This document shows positions 38,901 through 50,600 of a stretch of 64,000 bases of DNA, piece by piece. The stretch spans positions 62,001-126,000 of the forward strand of contig JBBDHG010000151.1 of the NCBI GenBank assembly GCA_037951165.1, written 5' to 3'. The notes beneath the pieces are model-generated. The model did not search any database and was not told where the DNA came from. It saw only the letters and a program-made list of their open reading frames with translations. Positions within the stretch are counted from its first letter, which is position 1; every line of letters begins with the position of its first letter. Source of the DNA: Lophius americanus (taxonomy: Eukaryota > Chordata > Actinopteri > Lophiiformes > Lophiidae). The position numbers and the translations under genes are program-made.

Positions 38901-41900
38901 TCTGCGGGGAGAGCAAAGACGGCAGCATTCAACACATGTTCACAGGCAAAATTAGAAATCCTCAGTGCGACACATTCAAGTCAAAATGTTACTGTTAAGT
39001 TCGAGAAGAGTCAGCCGACCCGGTCTGTTTAGAACCTTCTCGGGAAGCTGCAGAAGTTTGGGGATGCTATTCTATGGAGTGATTACATCAAACCGTAAAG
39101 GTTGTAACCTCTGGTTCAGTGAAATGTCTGACGGGGGAAGAATTAAGCATCTGCTGAAAAGAACACCCTACCTACAGTGAAGCACGGTGGTGGCTCTGTG
39201 CAACAGCCTCGCTACCTCTGAAGCTGCAAACGTTCATGTAGAGGCTAAGATGGATTCCATTAAGAATCAGGGAATCTAAGAAGAAAACGTCCCACCATTT
39301 GTGAAGAAGCTGCAAGTTGAGATCATTTTTAGACATTCTAGAAGGACAATGATCCCAAGCGGACCTCAAAGTCCAACAATGTTTGGTTTCAGAACCTGAC
39401 TTGGATCCCATACAAAATCTTTGGGCGGTTTTTGAAGAGGGTGCTTAGAGCATTCAAACCCCTGGAATATTAGAGAATCTGTCCGAGAAAAGAGCCACTC
39501 AGGAATGCCGCCGGAAGACGGTCGGCTCTGCAAGAACTGGTCTGTAGAAAGAACTAAATGGACTTTTCATTATGGGTTGACCGATGCTGAGCCTGCTGTA
39601 GTCCTAAAAAGTAACATTTTCAGGTAGATTTCAGACTGACCGGGGATGTCTTCGTAGTGATGTTCCTGGGACAATGTGCGAGCGAGGAGAAAGCTTGTAT
39701 TTCTTTCCAGGTCTTCATAGTCAAAAGACTTCCTGTCATGGAGAACACAAAGAGACATTTGCTCAATCTGGTCTCACATTCCTTACAGATTGTTTTTTTT
39801 AGTCCTGAAGACAGTGTCAGTAACATATATGGGTTTATCTCTGGAAAGTGTATGTGGATTTGTATCGCCTCTACCTGTTGATGTTTTCTCTGACGTTCTC
39901 ACCCTTGGGTTTCCATGAGACTCCAGATGGAGGTTTTGAGGAGGTTTTCATGGAGATGGGGGGCAATGGTGGAAGGTTCCTTTGCCTCTGACTTTTACCA
40001 ATGGAAGGAAAGTCTGGATGTTGGAAGGTACGTTGGGGTTTGGGGACCGGGTTGATGGGAGGCGCTCCTGGTTCTGTGTACACGTTTTCCGGCTTCCGCT
40101 TTCCGTCTCTTGACGTTGTTGATCTCCCTCCAGTAGTCTGAGCCGGAACTTCTTTGTTCTTCACCTCTGTCTGTTTGTGGTTGCTAGGTGGGCTGAAGTA
40201 GTTTCCCAGCTCTGTAGGCGTCTTCCCGTGGCTCTCCCCCATAGCTTCCAGGTTTTTAAAAAGATTGAACACTGCTCTCTTCTCCTGGCTGCTCTGACCG
40301 CTGCTTCTCCTGTCACTGCTTTTCCTCAGCGTCTCCGTCTGCTGATGGGATGCCATCGTCGGCGAACAAGGTCTTGAATCCCTGAGCTTTTCTAGGTTTT
40401 CTTTCTCGTGATCTGGTTCATCCTTTTGGACAATCCTGCTGCAGTCCAGACTTTTAAGGCTCTCACTGGTCCTCATTGTCCTTTTCCGCTGTTTACCAGC
40501 GTCAACAGGTGAACAAGGTCTTGAATCCCTGAGCTTTTCTACGTTCTCTTTCTCGTGGTCCTGCTGATCCTTGTGGCCGAATCGAAAACCCTCCACACCT
40601 TTTTGGCTCTCATTGGTCTTCAGTGTCCCTTTTTGTTGCTTCCTAGCATCAACAGGTGAACAAGGTCTTGAATCCCTGAGATTTTCTACGTTCTCTTTCT
40701 CGTGATCCTGCTGATCCTTGTGGACAAATGGACCACTCTCTCCTCCTTTCTGGCTCTCACTGGTCTTGCTGCTCTTGATTGTCCCTTTCTGTTGCTTCCC
40801 AGCGTCAACAGGTGAACAAGGTCTTGAATCCACATTCTCTTTACCAAGACTCTCTTTTTCCTGTCCTACGCTCCGTAAACTCTGGGCACTCTGCTCACCA
40901 GAGCCTTTGGTAACGCTCTTCGTCAGGGACTCTGTCCTTCTTACGTTTACACTATGACCCAAAGAACTCGAGGGTTCCTTCCCCTCCCACAGAGAAATCT
41001 TGTCCTTGATGTTGCCTCCATTGGATATTTGGTGCTTGTTGCCAACCAAGAGAGAGTTCTCATTGCTGTGAGGGTCGTAGGTCTGCCTCTTTTGAGCCAT
41101 CACAGGTAACTGTTCCCTCTGGTTGCTCAGGTTGTCTAATGGGGCGAAGGGTACTGTTGATGCCCCCTGTCTTCTTGGCCCGGGTCTCCTGTTTTCCACC
41201 GATGTAGTAAGTAAACCACTTGTTTCAACGAGACAGTCCGTCTTCAGCCTAACAGCGGAAGTGAAAAGGATGCATACTGTGTTCAAAGATCTCATGAACA
41301 CCAATATTATGACAGATTAAACTAGAAATTAGAACTTTAACAGTGGTGACTGTTCTACCCAAACGATACCTAACCAACGATACCTTTTTGGGGGATTTGA
41401 TCCCAACAACGGAAATTTAGGGTAATTCGTTGAGAAAATAAAGGAATGATGAATGAAAATGATAAATAAATAATTAAAGCACCGCAAATTACTTTGAAGC
41501 AGAACTTTTATCCCAGACTCTATCCCCATAATCCGTTGGCTAACTGCTATTATACCAGTACAAATCCAACCAACCTCTGTCAGTTAGCAACGGAACATGT
41601 TGCCACGAGAGAGAGAGGGAACCTCACTGATATAAAAATCTATTTGAATCACTGCATTACTCCTCAAATGATGCGACTAAACCCAAATGATCCGGCGTTT
41701 ACATTTGTACTAGTAAAGTGAGTTTTTGCAAACCTATACAAACGCACCGTCGTCCGTTTGCCTAAAATTATTGTGAGATTAGAACTTCTGTAATTAAACT
41801 TTACATTACATTCTTGTAATGTAATATAATGACTTCCTTTTCATAAGGTTGTGGTTTTTTCTTAATTACAACTATTTTTCTCCCGATGTTACGACTTTCT

Positions 41901-42708
41901 CACATGATAAATTGACTTTATTCTCATTATATTGTGACTTTTTCTCTAATCTGACTTTCTTATTGTAATATAATGACTTCAACTTAATTCTTAACATATT
42001 TTTAGATCTCAAAGCGGCCCCAGTATTCTGTCTTATTGATGGTTAAACAGTTATAAAAGCTCAAATTCTTGAATGAATGGTTGAAATATCTAGGTTTGGC
42101 CACTGCGGTTGACAGAGGTACATCTTAAGACAAAATATCCTAACTACATGTACTTAAATACAAGCCTAATTATGGGCATTAAATAGCCTCTACAACATCA
42201 ACTAAAATGTACAAACTTAGTCTTGAGTATATCTGAATGGATAGGATGCTCTTGAGATAAAACAGGAGTTTGGGAACCACAGTTTTGCTGTCTGGTACCA
42301 AGTTTCCTGTCCTCCTAAGTTCAGTCGCTGTGACTGTCACTGTGTCTTTTTCTGGCAACAGTGGGAAAAATTCTGCCTGAGAGGACAACCCTATGACCGA
42401 GCATCTCCTTCTCATCGGCCTCACAATGTAAACACATATTTGGAACAGGGCCCGTTTCATCAAACCGTTATGTTCTAATAAATAAACTGGAGGAAATGGG
42501 AAGCCCTAAGTTGAATGACCTGTACTGACTTTTACTTAAATGGATGCGATGAGATAACGGGGACCCGGACTGCGTCACATATTTCTCAGGCTCAGGAGGA
42601 ATTTATCGGGGAAACTTCTAAAGGAAAGAAACTTTTATGTGATACGAACCTGTCGATAGTTGAATAGTTGCAGTCCGGCCTTGTTGTCATTCTCTTAGTC
42701 GCCGCCAT
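29952..42708 (-). CDS. dennd2a: DENN domain-containing protein 2A (Rab guanine-nucleotide exchange factor), 19 coding exons
   Basis: Spliced minus-strand gene; all junctions keep frame. Coding exons (5' to 3'): 42708-42650, 41248-39875, 39732-39641, 38901-38807, 38729-38520, 37552-37456, 37370-37320, 37240-37044, 36664-36555, 36285-36216, 34521-34444, 34344-34204, 32907-32759, 31149-30972, 30869-30828, 30713-30605, 30528-30256, 30169-30083, 29983-29952 (stop TAG). Total 3444 nt, 1147 residues. The start ATG has A at -3 and G at +4 and follows an acceptor at 42722. Residues 1-650 are low-complexity and probably disordered, including the short conserved stretch KDKISLWEGKEP and KSFDYEDLE. The tripartite DENN module runs from about residue 680 to the end: uDENN (ELHQRQLFEYFLVVSL), core DENN (TGEDGSRRFGYCRRLL; SRLEHVDFECLF; LLERRVIF; PFVWQHTYIPVLP) and dDENN ending GNKMKFLSKK. 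DENND2 proteins are established exchange factors for Rab9. Assignment to 2A rather than 2C rests on the adjacent slc37a3. The N-terminal exon 2 is unusually long and contains a tandem repeat. Confidence 0.93.
31150..32758. other. dennd2a intron, no features recognised
   Basis: AT-rich intron between coding exons 13 and 14. A CTCF-like GCCACATGAGGGTGCT is at 31333-31348. Nothing else identified. Confidence 0.4.
33525..33975 (-). mobile_element. non-LTR retrotransposon reverse transcriptase relic in a dennd2a intron
   Basis: Minus-strand frames give RCGDGVADGFKVEVGLQQG and SPFLFAMVLD, then after a frameshift LTEEVRQESPLTGMFEGD and SSKTEYICVNERGAGGMV. These are characteristic of a fish LINE reverse transcriptase palm. 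The expected FADD-type catalytic box reads FEGD, so it is dead. Same orientation as the host gene, between coding exons 12 and 13. Confidence 0.8.
34800..35830 (+). mobile_element. decayed Tc1-like transposon in a dennd2a intron
   Basis: Plus-strand traces in order: GAGAGGGTTGCACGGCTATT and AATGGAGAAGACCTGGAAC (the helix-turn-helix part), a middle part with many breaks, then the C-terminal end EEWAETPPQRCQSLISWKH. It is antisense to dennd2a, between coding exons 10 and 11. Confidence 0.75.
37640..38300 (+). repeat. split fragments of the same SINE-like repeat in a dennd2a intron
   Basis: Head-like block at 37,650-37,700 (GAGGGTTCAAATCCACCTG) and tail-like block at 38,195-38,260 (GTGGAGTTTGTACCCTATC, GATATCAGCTGGGATTGG). 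The middle looks unrelated, so the two may be independent insertions. Confidence 0.45.
38990..39600 (+). mobile_element. decayed Tc1-like transposon in a dennd2a intron
   Basis: Contains CTACAGTGAAGCACGGTGG (encoding the usual TVKHGGG segment), GACAATGATCCCAAGC (DNDPK) and GACTTGGATCCCATACAA (DLDPIQ). Many stops and frameshifts. It lies between coding exons 3 and 4, antisense to the gene. Confidence 0.75.
40361..40830 (-). repeat. in-frame tandem repeat inside dennd2a exon 2 (DSRPCSP units)
   Basis: Four copies of a unit starting DSRPCSP begin at residues 160, 212, 261 and 310, so the periods are 52, 49 and 49 codons. Most units continue with a Q/K-rich segment (for example KQQKGT), a serine-rich piece with SESQK or SESLK, and an acidic DHEKEN(V/L)E(N/K)LR stretch. 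The repeats are similar at DNA level as well as protein level, so they expanded by tandem duplication. All lengths are multiples of three. Each unit offers an SP dipeptide that could be a proline-directed kinase site; this is inference. Confidence 0.9.
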
Positions 42709-42809
42709 GATCGCCGCACACCTGAGACAGGAAGAGGAAAGCGTCAGCCAAAACCTGAGACTTCCTCAGCTCTGAGTTTAATATTAACATTTTTAAAAAC
42801 AAGTTAGTG

Positions 42810-43140
42810 TCAGGCTTTTTACATTAAACTCAATATTTGCATTGAAAAAGAGATGGATGTCAAAGTCAGTCGGTATTTTAGGCAATGCGACCATAGCGAT
42901 GTCCAGTATTCATGAGCAAGCTGGGGAGACTCATGACAAATAGGACAGTTGGGGACTGAGTGCAACTCCCTTTTGCGATACATCACACAAACCAACTTCC
43001 CGACAGTCATCAGGGAACGTTTGCATGACGGAATCAGTCTTCTTTGCCTTTTTCTTCCCCAGATAAAGTCTTGATGTATACTGCTGTGTTTCCTCCAACA
43101 ACCTTTAGCCTCCAAAAGTGAACCATTCTCCTCTTCTCGA
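42810..43140 (-). mobile_element. possible L1-type LINE fragment
   Basis: Minus-strand frame includes HQDFIWGRKRQRRLIPS, resembling the FIWG(K)KRPRI segment near the L1 ORF2 C-terminal half. Rest of the frame is not clearly recognisable. In the first dennd2a intron. Confidence 0.35.
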
Positions 43141-44903
43141 CTCTCATTCTTTCATGTCTCTGAGGCCAATGTTTCAAAGTTCACTAGCCTCGAAGATAGC
43201 ACTTTTTTTTCCCAGCTCTGAGCTGGTTGTCATCATTTGTTTAGTTGATGTGTGGTCAAAATGAGCAGAGGGGCTGCGTACGGCCCCTTAAAGTCACAAG
43301 CTATGGCTGATTAGCTGGGAAACGTCCGTATATGCAGTCGTTAAGAGATAAAGAGCAAGAAATATGGAGCTGCAAAATAAAAAGTTTATAAAGTTGGTGC
43401 GTTTTTCTTTTTTTTTATTAAGTAAAGGTATGATTTTAGGAAATGTATATTCCTTTTTAACAAAATGACTACACACCCTCTGAATTTATAATCACAGTTA
43501 TTAAGTCTCAGCACAAGAAATCTGATGCAATTTTCTCCAATTATGAGTGTTGCTGCATTTGAGGCTCAGGAAAATATAAGACAACAGAACTTGATGAAAT
43601 CCCACTGTACACATCACATTCTGCATAACAATTATATAAGATTAATCAATCCCTTACCTCCTTCTGTTGTACAGTTTCCATCTGCCAATTAGTTAAATAG
43701 GAGCATAATAATGTCGCCATAAGAATATCCATTGAAACAAACTCCAAACCACTTTGGCTTGGCCTTCTGTCTGTAATAGATTTTGATTTCAGCCTTAGAG
43801 GTTGTCCAACGTTGAATTAATTGAAAAGAGATGCGCAAGGATCTCACTTCAAACTTCCATACCCTCTTCTCCCTGTCGCTCCAACTTTCATTCACTCTTC
43901 CTCTGCCCACACACCCCGGATACGACTTCCTGCTCTCTCTCTCTATCGTCATGTGTCTCTCTCTCTTTAGTCTCTGAGTGATATTATTGTTAGGAATGGA
44001 TGCATGACCCCTTGATACTTACTGAAACTACTCACACAACGTCATCTTGTGCTCTGGCTGCAAAGACATTGCTAACACATGGGGCAGACATGATTGTATT
44101 ACATTATTTCCCTCCAAATTCAAGTTTGTTGGAATTCCCATCACAACTGTCTCTGAGCTGCAGTTGCTCATGCAGCTGTAGCATGTCAGCCCACTCTCCC
44201 TCGCCCTATGGGTAGGCCTATGTTCACCTTCACAATGACAAAGACAGAAGCGATAAGATTTGCCCCTGTTTATAAAAGTGTTAAAAAGTGTTTTTAACTG
44301 CCCTGATACAAATTACAAGGTAAAAATCGAACATTTCAGAGATGCTGGTTAATAAATCACTGATGAAACCCGACAAATTAATACAATTTAAATAGAATGT
44401 GTACCTTTGGTTGTGATGAATATTTTTTCTGTATCATGTTCCTGTTTTCTTTAAAGTGATATTTAAGGCTGCATTTTTTTGTGGGTTTTTTTCAATTTTC
44501 AAGACAGACATTGGGAAATTCCTGTGTTACAGTAGGAGTGAGTCACAGACAATGAACAATCAAGACATTTTGTATTTAACTATATGTGGTAAAATGTATC
44601 TAATTAAGTTAATGTCTCAATATAAAAAACTAATGACTAAATAAATTGATTAGTTCACAAAATGTAGCATCTCTGATTGCATAAAAGCTCATATTGATAA
44701 TGTAGACATGCTCTTAAATTTTACAATTGTTCTCCACTCGGACCATTTTTAAAGTATTAACGCATGTTTGAATTTCCTTTTTAGCACACAGATGATCTCA
44801 CACTCAGTCCAGATGCAATGAATCACATGCAACAGAACTTAAAATGGATGCATACATTTTAAAAACATATGGGCCAACTGATAAAGGTTTTTAAGACGCT
44901 TAC
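43141..44903. other. dennd2a first intron, no features recognised
   Basis: AT-rich sequence between the probable non-coding exon and the first coding exon, with no exon-like or transposon-like segment beyond the LINE-like fragment at its left end. Confidence 0.4.
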
Positions 44904-45110
44904 CTAATTAATGTGTGGAACAGTCCTCGAGGCAGTTTCTGACAGAGAGTTTTTGGCGGTGCATAAATTGCCCTGCGCAGAAATGTGCCTGCAGCCAATG
45001 AAAAGTTGCGGCAAAGTGACAGGTGAAAGCTGAACAACTGCCTCTCTGCAGTGCCGTCCGCCGCCTGCAGTTCCCCTCCTGTCCTGCTGGTGGCGGTAAT
45101 TCGTCGCTGT
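44904..45110 (-). other. dennd2a: probable non-coding first exon of dennd2a
   Basis: On the minus strand there is a strong donor (AATTAG|GTAAGC) with the exon ending at 44904. The first coding exon begins at 42721 after a polypyrimidine tract and CAG, leaving 13 leader bases before the ATG, so an upstream non-coding exon is required. This is the best donor upstream. The 5' boundary is not visible; 45110 is a guess placed in the CpG-containing stretch. A cDNA could move it. Confidence 0.4.
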
Positions 45111-45250
45111 CCGCCTTCTGTAACGCAGGACTACAGGGAACGTTGGCAGATTGAGAGTGAAAGAACCAGTGAGAGAACCTGAGAAGAAAGGTGGGAGGAC
45201 GCAGTGGTTTGTTTGTTTGTGTCTTAACAATTTGACACTCTTTCTGACGA
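44985..45250. promoter_or_regulatory. probable shared bidirectional promoter between dennd2a and slc37a3
   Basis: The interval lies between two divergently oriented first-exon donors (minus donor after 44904, plus donor after 45314), about 410 bases apart. It has clustered CpG dinucleotides at 45050-45130, higher GC than the flanks, and a CCAAT box at about 44996. No TATA box is evident. Transcription start sites on both sides are not determined, so part of this interval is exon. Confidence 0.45.
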
Positions 45251-45314
45251 CTCATTATTCAGTGACATCTTCAATATGTCTAAGGTGTGATGAACCCGGA
45301 GTTCTTGTGTAACG
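45250..45314 (+). other. slc37a3: probable non-coding first exon of slc37a3 (3' boundary visible)
   Basis: A consensus donor GTAAGTG follows base 45314. The next exon begins at 47492 after a pyrimidine-rich tract ending TTTTCAG and carries the start codon, so an upstream leader exon is needed. The 5' end is not determined and 45250 is only an estimate. Confidence 0.4.
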
Positions 45315-46189
45315 GTAAGTGAAGGCTCTGTCATTCAGTAACAACATATTTTCACCCGGCGAAGCTAGGATGAATCTGTTCCGAAGGTGTCTCTAGGGTG
45401 GGCAAATTCGCTCTTTGAAACCACTACATGTTGAATACATTGCATTAAAGTGACTGAGCGTATGTAGGAGTACAGTTTGTATAAAATAAAAGACGAAAAG
45501 TTCGTCTACGTACTGGCGAAACATTTTCTTAAACGCTGAAGATCACACAGTTGGAGGAGAGGCGCGAGCCAGGTGTTGTTAGGTAAAGGACGCACGAGCT
45601 TGTAGCTCGTGTAAATTGTTCTGCAATTTACAGAATCCTGATCAGAACAACATATCCCGCTTTTACGTGATGCTGGCAGTGTAAAATGCAAACACACCCC
45701 TCATATGATGTGTATGCAGCACTCTTCACTGAGTTTATCTATCAAGCACTTTTGCATTTAACAGCCGGAAACAAGTTTGAGGAAAATAACTTAGCATGTG
45801 CACATGCACTTTAATAAAATAGAGAATTGTTGCTTTTATTTGTGCAGTTATGTGTGTAATTACACATGCATGAATATTTTTCAGATTCAGTTCGTCCTTC
45901 CTTACGATAAGTACATAGTTCCTGTCAACCTGCCATATGCAGGCATTGCTTTCCTGCTTGTATACAAGTCATGTGCTGAATCACAAGATGATCCTGAAAT
46001 TATGTTCAGGACATGAATCGGAGTCCTTTAAGTTGCATGTCAGTGTTCCTCAAATGACCAATGTTAAGTGATTCATTCTGATTTCCATTGAATCTGGGAT
46101 GTTGTTTTGCAAGGATTGTGTTTGTGACTATTGTACTTTTTTCATTTAAATAATGTAATCGCCAGAATAACCCATTCCAGATACAGTTA

Positions 46190-46990
46190 GAAGCAAAAAG
46201 AAAATAGCGTTTTTCCCAAACTTAACACAAAGCTGTACTGTACTTGATCATTACAGTCTCTAAAATATATTCAACCCCTAAATTTAAAGCATCTAGTTTG
46301 TTGTTGAGACCCTTTTACTGCTGTGACCAAATGCTGTTTAGCCAGACAGTGCAGGATTCCTCAGAGTGAAACTGCTCTGTGGTCAGTACAAAAACCTGTG
46401 TTTATTTGCTACATCCACCTTCTTCAAGTTAGGGATTGTCAAGGCCACTCAAACAAAATTCTAGTTCCTTTTCTGAAAAACCAAGGCTTTCTGGTCTTCG
46501 AGGTCTTCTTGGAATCATGGTTGTTTTGAAATGTGTAATAACAGCCAAACTCCAGCTTCCTCTCAGATGACAATAGGTTTCTTCTAGGTTTTGCTTATAC
46601 TTGATAAAATGCATCTTACCTTCTACAAACTGTATATTTCCAGCTGCAGAGGAAGCAAAACAAGCCCAGATTATGACCATTCAACTGTCATGCATCACTG
46701 TAGGTAGGGAGAGGTGGTATTAAGCTTATCTTCCTCCAGACTTACGGCTGACTAATAATCCCCCAAATCTCCCGATGTATTTCATCGCTCCATAGAGAAG
46801 CATCCCAAATCTTCTGTGTCTCACCTAGATTGTTTTAAGTCTGCTGGAGTCGACTTCTCTTGTGCTTTTGGATTATCCCCAAAGTTCATCTTGGAGTTTT
46901 GAACAATGATGAGGGATTTGATGAGATTAACTAACCCATTTTGCTTCAAATCTGAAAAACTGCTTTGAACTGCATGACTTGTATGTTTCA
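46190..46990 (-). mobile_element. decayed Tc1-like transposon in slc37a3 intron 1
   Basis: Minus-strand frame reads MVIIWACFASSAAGNIQFVEG, equivalent to the Tc1 VMVWGCFAASGTG segment, followed by sequence equivalent to the linker before the DNDPKH box. Frames broken; antisense to slc37a3. Confidence 0.75.
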
Positions 46991-47491
46991 AAAAGCTGCT
47001 GAATTCTGTATAGACTGAAAACTAGTTTGTGTTTAAACAAACTACAATTAATAGTTATGTTACATTTAATCACCTACTCTCTGCCCTAGTTTTCATACCA
47101 CTGGGAAATCCGGTTTTGTCTTTCACCTTTTGTAATATGTCAGCATACAGGTTGTTTTTTTTTATGATGAGGATAATGCATTGGTATCTGGAATCCAACA
47201 GCTCGGTTTAAACAACGTAAGTTAATACAGAATGACATCTGAACAAGCCGGTTGGGGAAGTACCGTGGTTTAGGATCAGCCCAACTACACCGTGCCTTCA
47301 TAACCTTATGTGACCGAGCAGAATGCAGCATTGAGACATCATACGTTTGACTGCTTACTACAGTATTTTATGTTGCAGCACTGGAGGCATCCAGGACTGT
47401 TAAAAATGGATAAAAAGATTTTTGTCACCTGCCTAATAATCAATAATGAACATCCCTAGTGAAGCATTTAATATTGCTTTCTTCTTTTCAG

Positions 47492-47642
47492 ACTTCATTG
47501 ATGTTCCTTTAGTGATGTGCTTGTCCTGCCTGGCTTAGAGCCTCACAACAGAACCAACCTCCCTGTCCTGTTACTGCTCCACCTGAAGACCTTTCCTACA
47601 CCTCCTCCCTCGTTCCTCCTCCAACTTCCAGACGCCCCTGTG
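47492..47642 (+). promoter_or_regulatory. slc37a3 5' leader with two short upstream ORFs
   Basis: If the acceptor at 47491 is used, the leader contains ATG at 47501 (3 codons, stop 47510-47512) and ATG at 47515 (7 codons, stop 47536-47538). Both end before the main ATG at 47643. They could reduce translation of the main frame; this is inference from sequence only. Confidence 0.4.
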
Positions 47643-50600
47643 ATGCCTCCCTCGTGCTGTGGCTGTCTGTCACAGTATACCCATCATCACCTCGCTGTCT
47701 TCCTCCTCACCTTCTTTTGGTAAACCAGACCCAAACCGGCTAATAATGATCAATCACAACATAATGACCACGACCAGGCAGAACAACATCCATTATCCAT
47801 CATACTGGCACCTGTCAGTGGGTGGTGTAAGGGAATTATGGACAAAGTCAGTGGCTAGCTCTGGGTTGAGGCTAAGCGTTGGCTAACTCGAGTAAAAATT
47901 ATTAGCTATGTCATCCAAGACAGGAAAAAAATACTCCCAACACTTATCTTGAGCAACAACTCATACAAATAGTAGCAGCAGACATCCTTCTGTCAAAGAT
48001 TTCAGCTTCCAGGGTATCAAAAACACGCTCCAGCTTTTTGAGAGACTTCTGTCTGAACTGGTCCTTTCTCTGGTTAAAGCTGTTAGGTGGCTATATTTGA
48101 GTTCATGTTACACAAAAACAAGCAAGTGCCGTCTTTGGTGATTTTAGAAAAAAAGCGTTGTGTAGAAGAGAAGCCTCCTGCAGGTCGTAGCACACTTGAG
48201 TTCATCTGATCAGGAACAAATCTGTCATTGCGTTTCCTGTTTCTGAGATAAGGATGTTACATTTTATCGTTTCCTGTCATTTTTTCAGCATAATTGAAAC
48301 GTTGTCATGTTGGAATTTAATCCTCTCCATGCCTCGTGTGACCTTATGTAAAACCACGACAACTGAAAAAAAATTTCAAGTGGTTTTAATAGCCTAAGAG
48401 GTATAATGGTGTCATTATCTCCCAGCACAGACTTTGTGTGGGGAGGCAGTATAAGGTGTCATTCATGTGGCTCCCCCCTATTTGCTGACCTGAAAACCTG
48501 ACTTCTGTCCCTTCAGCTATGTGTTGCTGCATTCATCCAGGAAGACGTTCAGCAACGTGAAAGTTAGCATCATTGCCCAGTGGACACCGTCTGCCCAAAA
48601 CATCACCGTCTCCCCTACAGAGGTACGGAGCTCCGGCTGCTATCAGCAGGAGGTTTCTGCCACACATAGATGCTGACTCGTTTCAATAACACAACATTGA
48701 AGGGCAGGAGTTTACTTTTCTTGAATCGCCCGTTGACGGGTGGAAGTCTAGCTGTAAAAGACATTATAAACACTTTTGCATTTGATGAATTGTTCTCTCT
48801 GTCTGCTCTAGACCTGGGAAGACAACCATCTTTTTGAAAATGCAGAACAGGCCACGATGTTCCTGGGAGTTCTGGACTCCGTCTTCCTCTTCTCATATGC
48901 AGTGGTGAGAGTTGGATCCTTTTTTCTGCGTTCCTGAGAGAAATGACTGAGAGAACTGTCACAAGCTGCTTGTGGTCTTTTAGGAAATAAGCATTTCTAT
49001 GAGTAGAAAAATCAAGGTTTGTCTCAAGCTATTTTTTATACAGATTGCACAATAGCGGCCAAACAAAGCGCTTTCTGTTCGCCACGTACGGCCGCTCCAC
49101 TGAGTGTGTTTAAATAGCAAGCCTTTTTTCCGCAAATAGAGGGGAGTGGTGTAAACACAGCAGAAAAAACATTCAGTGTGACGTCAGACACATGCATTGC
49201 TTTGAGAGCTTTAGAGGAAAAGCATTTATTTACCTTTTCCTGTTACTAGGTAGTAGTAGCTGTGTAACACAGCAGCTTTAAGAGGGACATTTAACACGTG
49301 TTGAGCAGAGTTTGCGCACAATGGATCAACATTACAAAAACAATCATTTACCATCCTTGCTATGTGCCGGTTGATCTCATCCTCTGCTGAGTGGGTTAAA
49401 TGGACTGTATTTATATACTGTCATCAATCACACACCCCTGGAAGAGCCATTGGGAGCAACTTAGGGGTTCAGCATCTTGCTCAGAGATACTTGGACATGT
49501 AGACCGGAGGGGCGGGGGATCTAACCAACGACCTTCAGATAAGTGATAACTGTGTTATTGGGCATACATTTTGCAGGTAATCATACACACCCTCAACCTG
49601 TCGTTCCACTTAGTGTTTACAAAGAAGGAGTCCTGCATAATGTTTATCAGAAGAATGTGATATAAAAAGAAGCCGCATGTGTCCTACCTTGAACACACTG
49701 TGTCAAAGTTTTGAGTCATGCGATGGAAACACGTTTACCAAGAAAGGTCAATGAGGGTGTGTGTGGATTTTATCAACACAGGGTCTGTATGTCAGCGGCG
49801 TTATCGGGGACAGGTGGAACCTCCGCTACGTGCTCTGTGCTGGACTGTGTGGCTCGGCAGCAGTGGTGAGTAAACTCTACATTCAGGTCGGGAAAAGAAA
49901 ATAGTAAAATGAGATGCAAAAATGTCTTAATTGTCTAAACCCTTGACCTTTCATTCAAATTATTCACAGGAATCTAACCTTTAACTCAATAACTCAACAT
50001 TTTTGGGAAAGTAAAACCTTTTTTTTCTCTGTTTCCTGACAGAGACTTTTCTGTTGTCATCCATTATCTAATAGTATTTGATGGAGTCCATGGTACCATG
50101 TATTTTAACCGCCCCACGGCATCAGAGATCCACCACCAGACTTCACAGTGTGTGTGAATGGCTTTGCTGAATGGCTTTCTTTCTTGCTACGCCACACCAT
50201 CATTGATGTTTGTTGCAGAAAAAGTTCTGTTTTGTTCTCATCTGACCTATGTCCTTGTTCCACTGGAAGTCCCAGTTGTGTTTGGCAAACTTCAGGCTCT
50301 TTACTCTGGGTGGATGATAGCCAAGGCTTTTTTCTTGCTGCCTGTCCAAACAGCTTATGTCGGTGTAACCATCTGATGGTGGTTAGGGACACTTTAGACC
50401 CAAAAATGTAAAAATGATTTTGTTACTTGAATAAAAGTTTAGGTTTGTTTAGTATAATTTGAATTAAAGCTCATGGGTAAAGACAGTAAAGATATTTTTT
50501 TCGTCTTACTTTACTGATTTATTTTTTTAAAGACAATGGCAATATTTCTGAAGGGCACTGCATACGACTGTGGGTAAGTTGTTTTATGAATATCATGTTC

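Noticed and set aside
45798..46016. Plus-strand ORF after an acceptor-like TTTTTCAG in slc37a3 intron 1
   Set aside because: Would not fit the known SLC37A3 N-terminus; the frame ends in a stop and the downstream first coding exon is complete without it.
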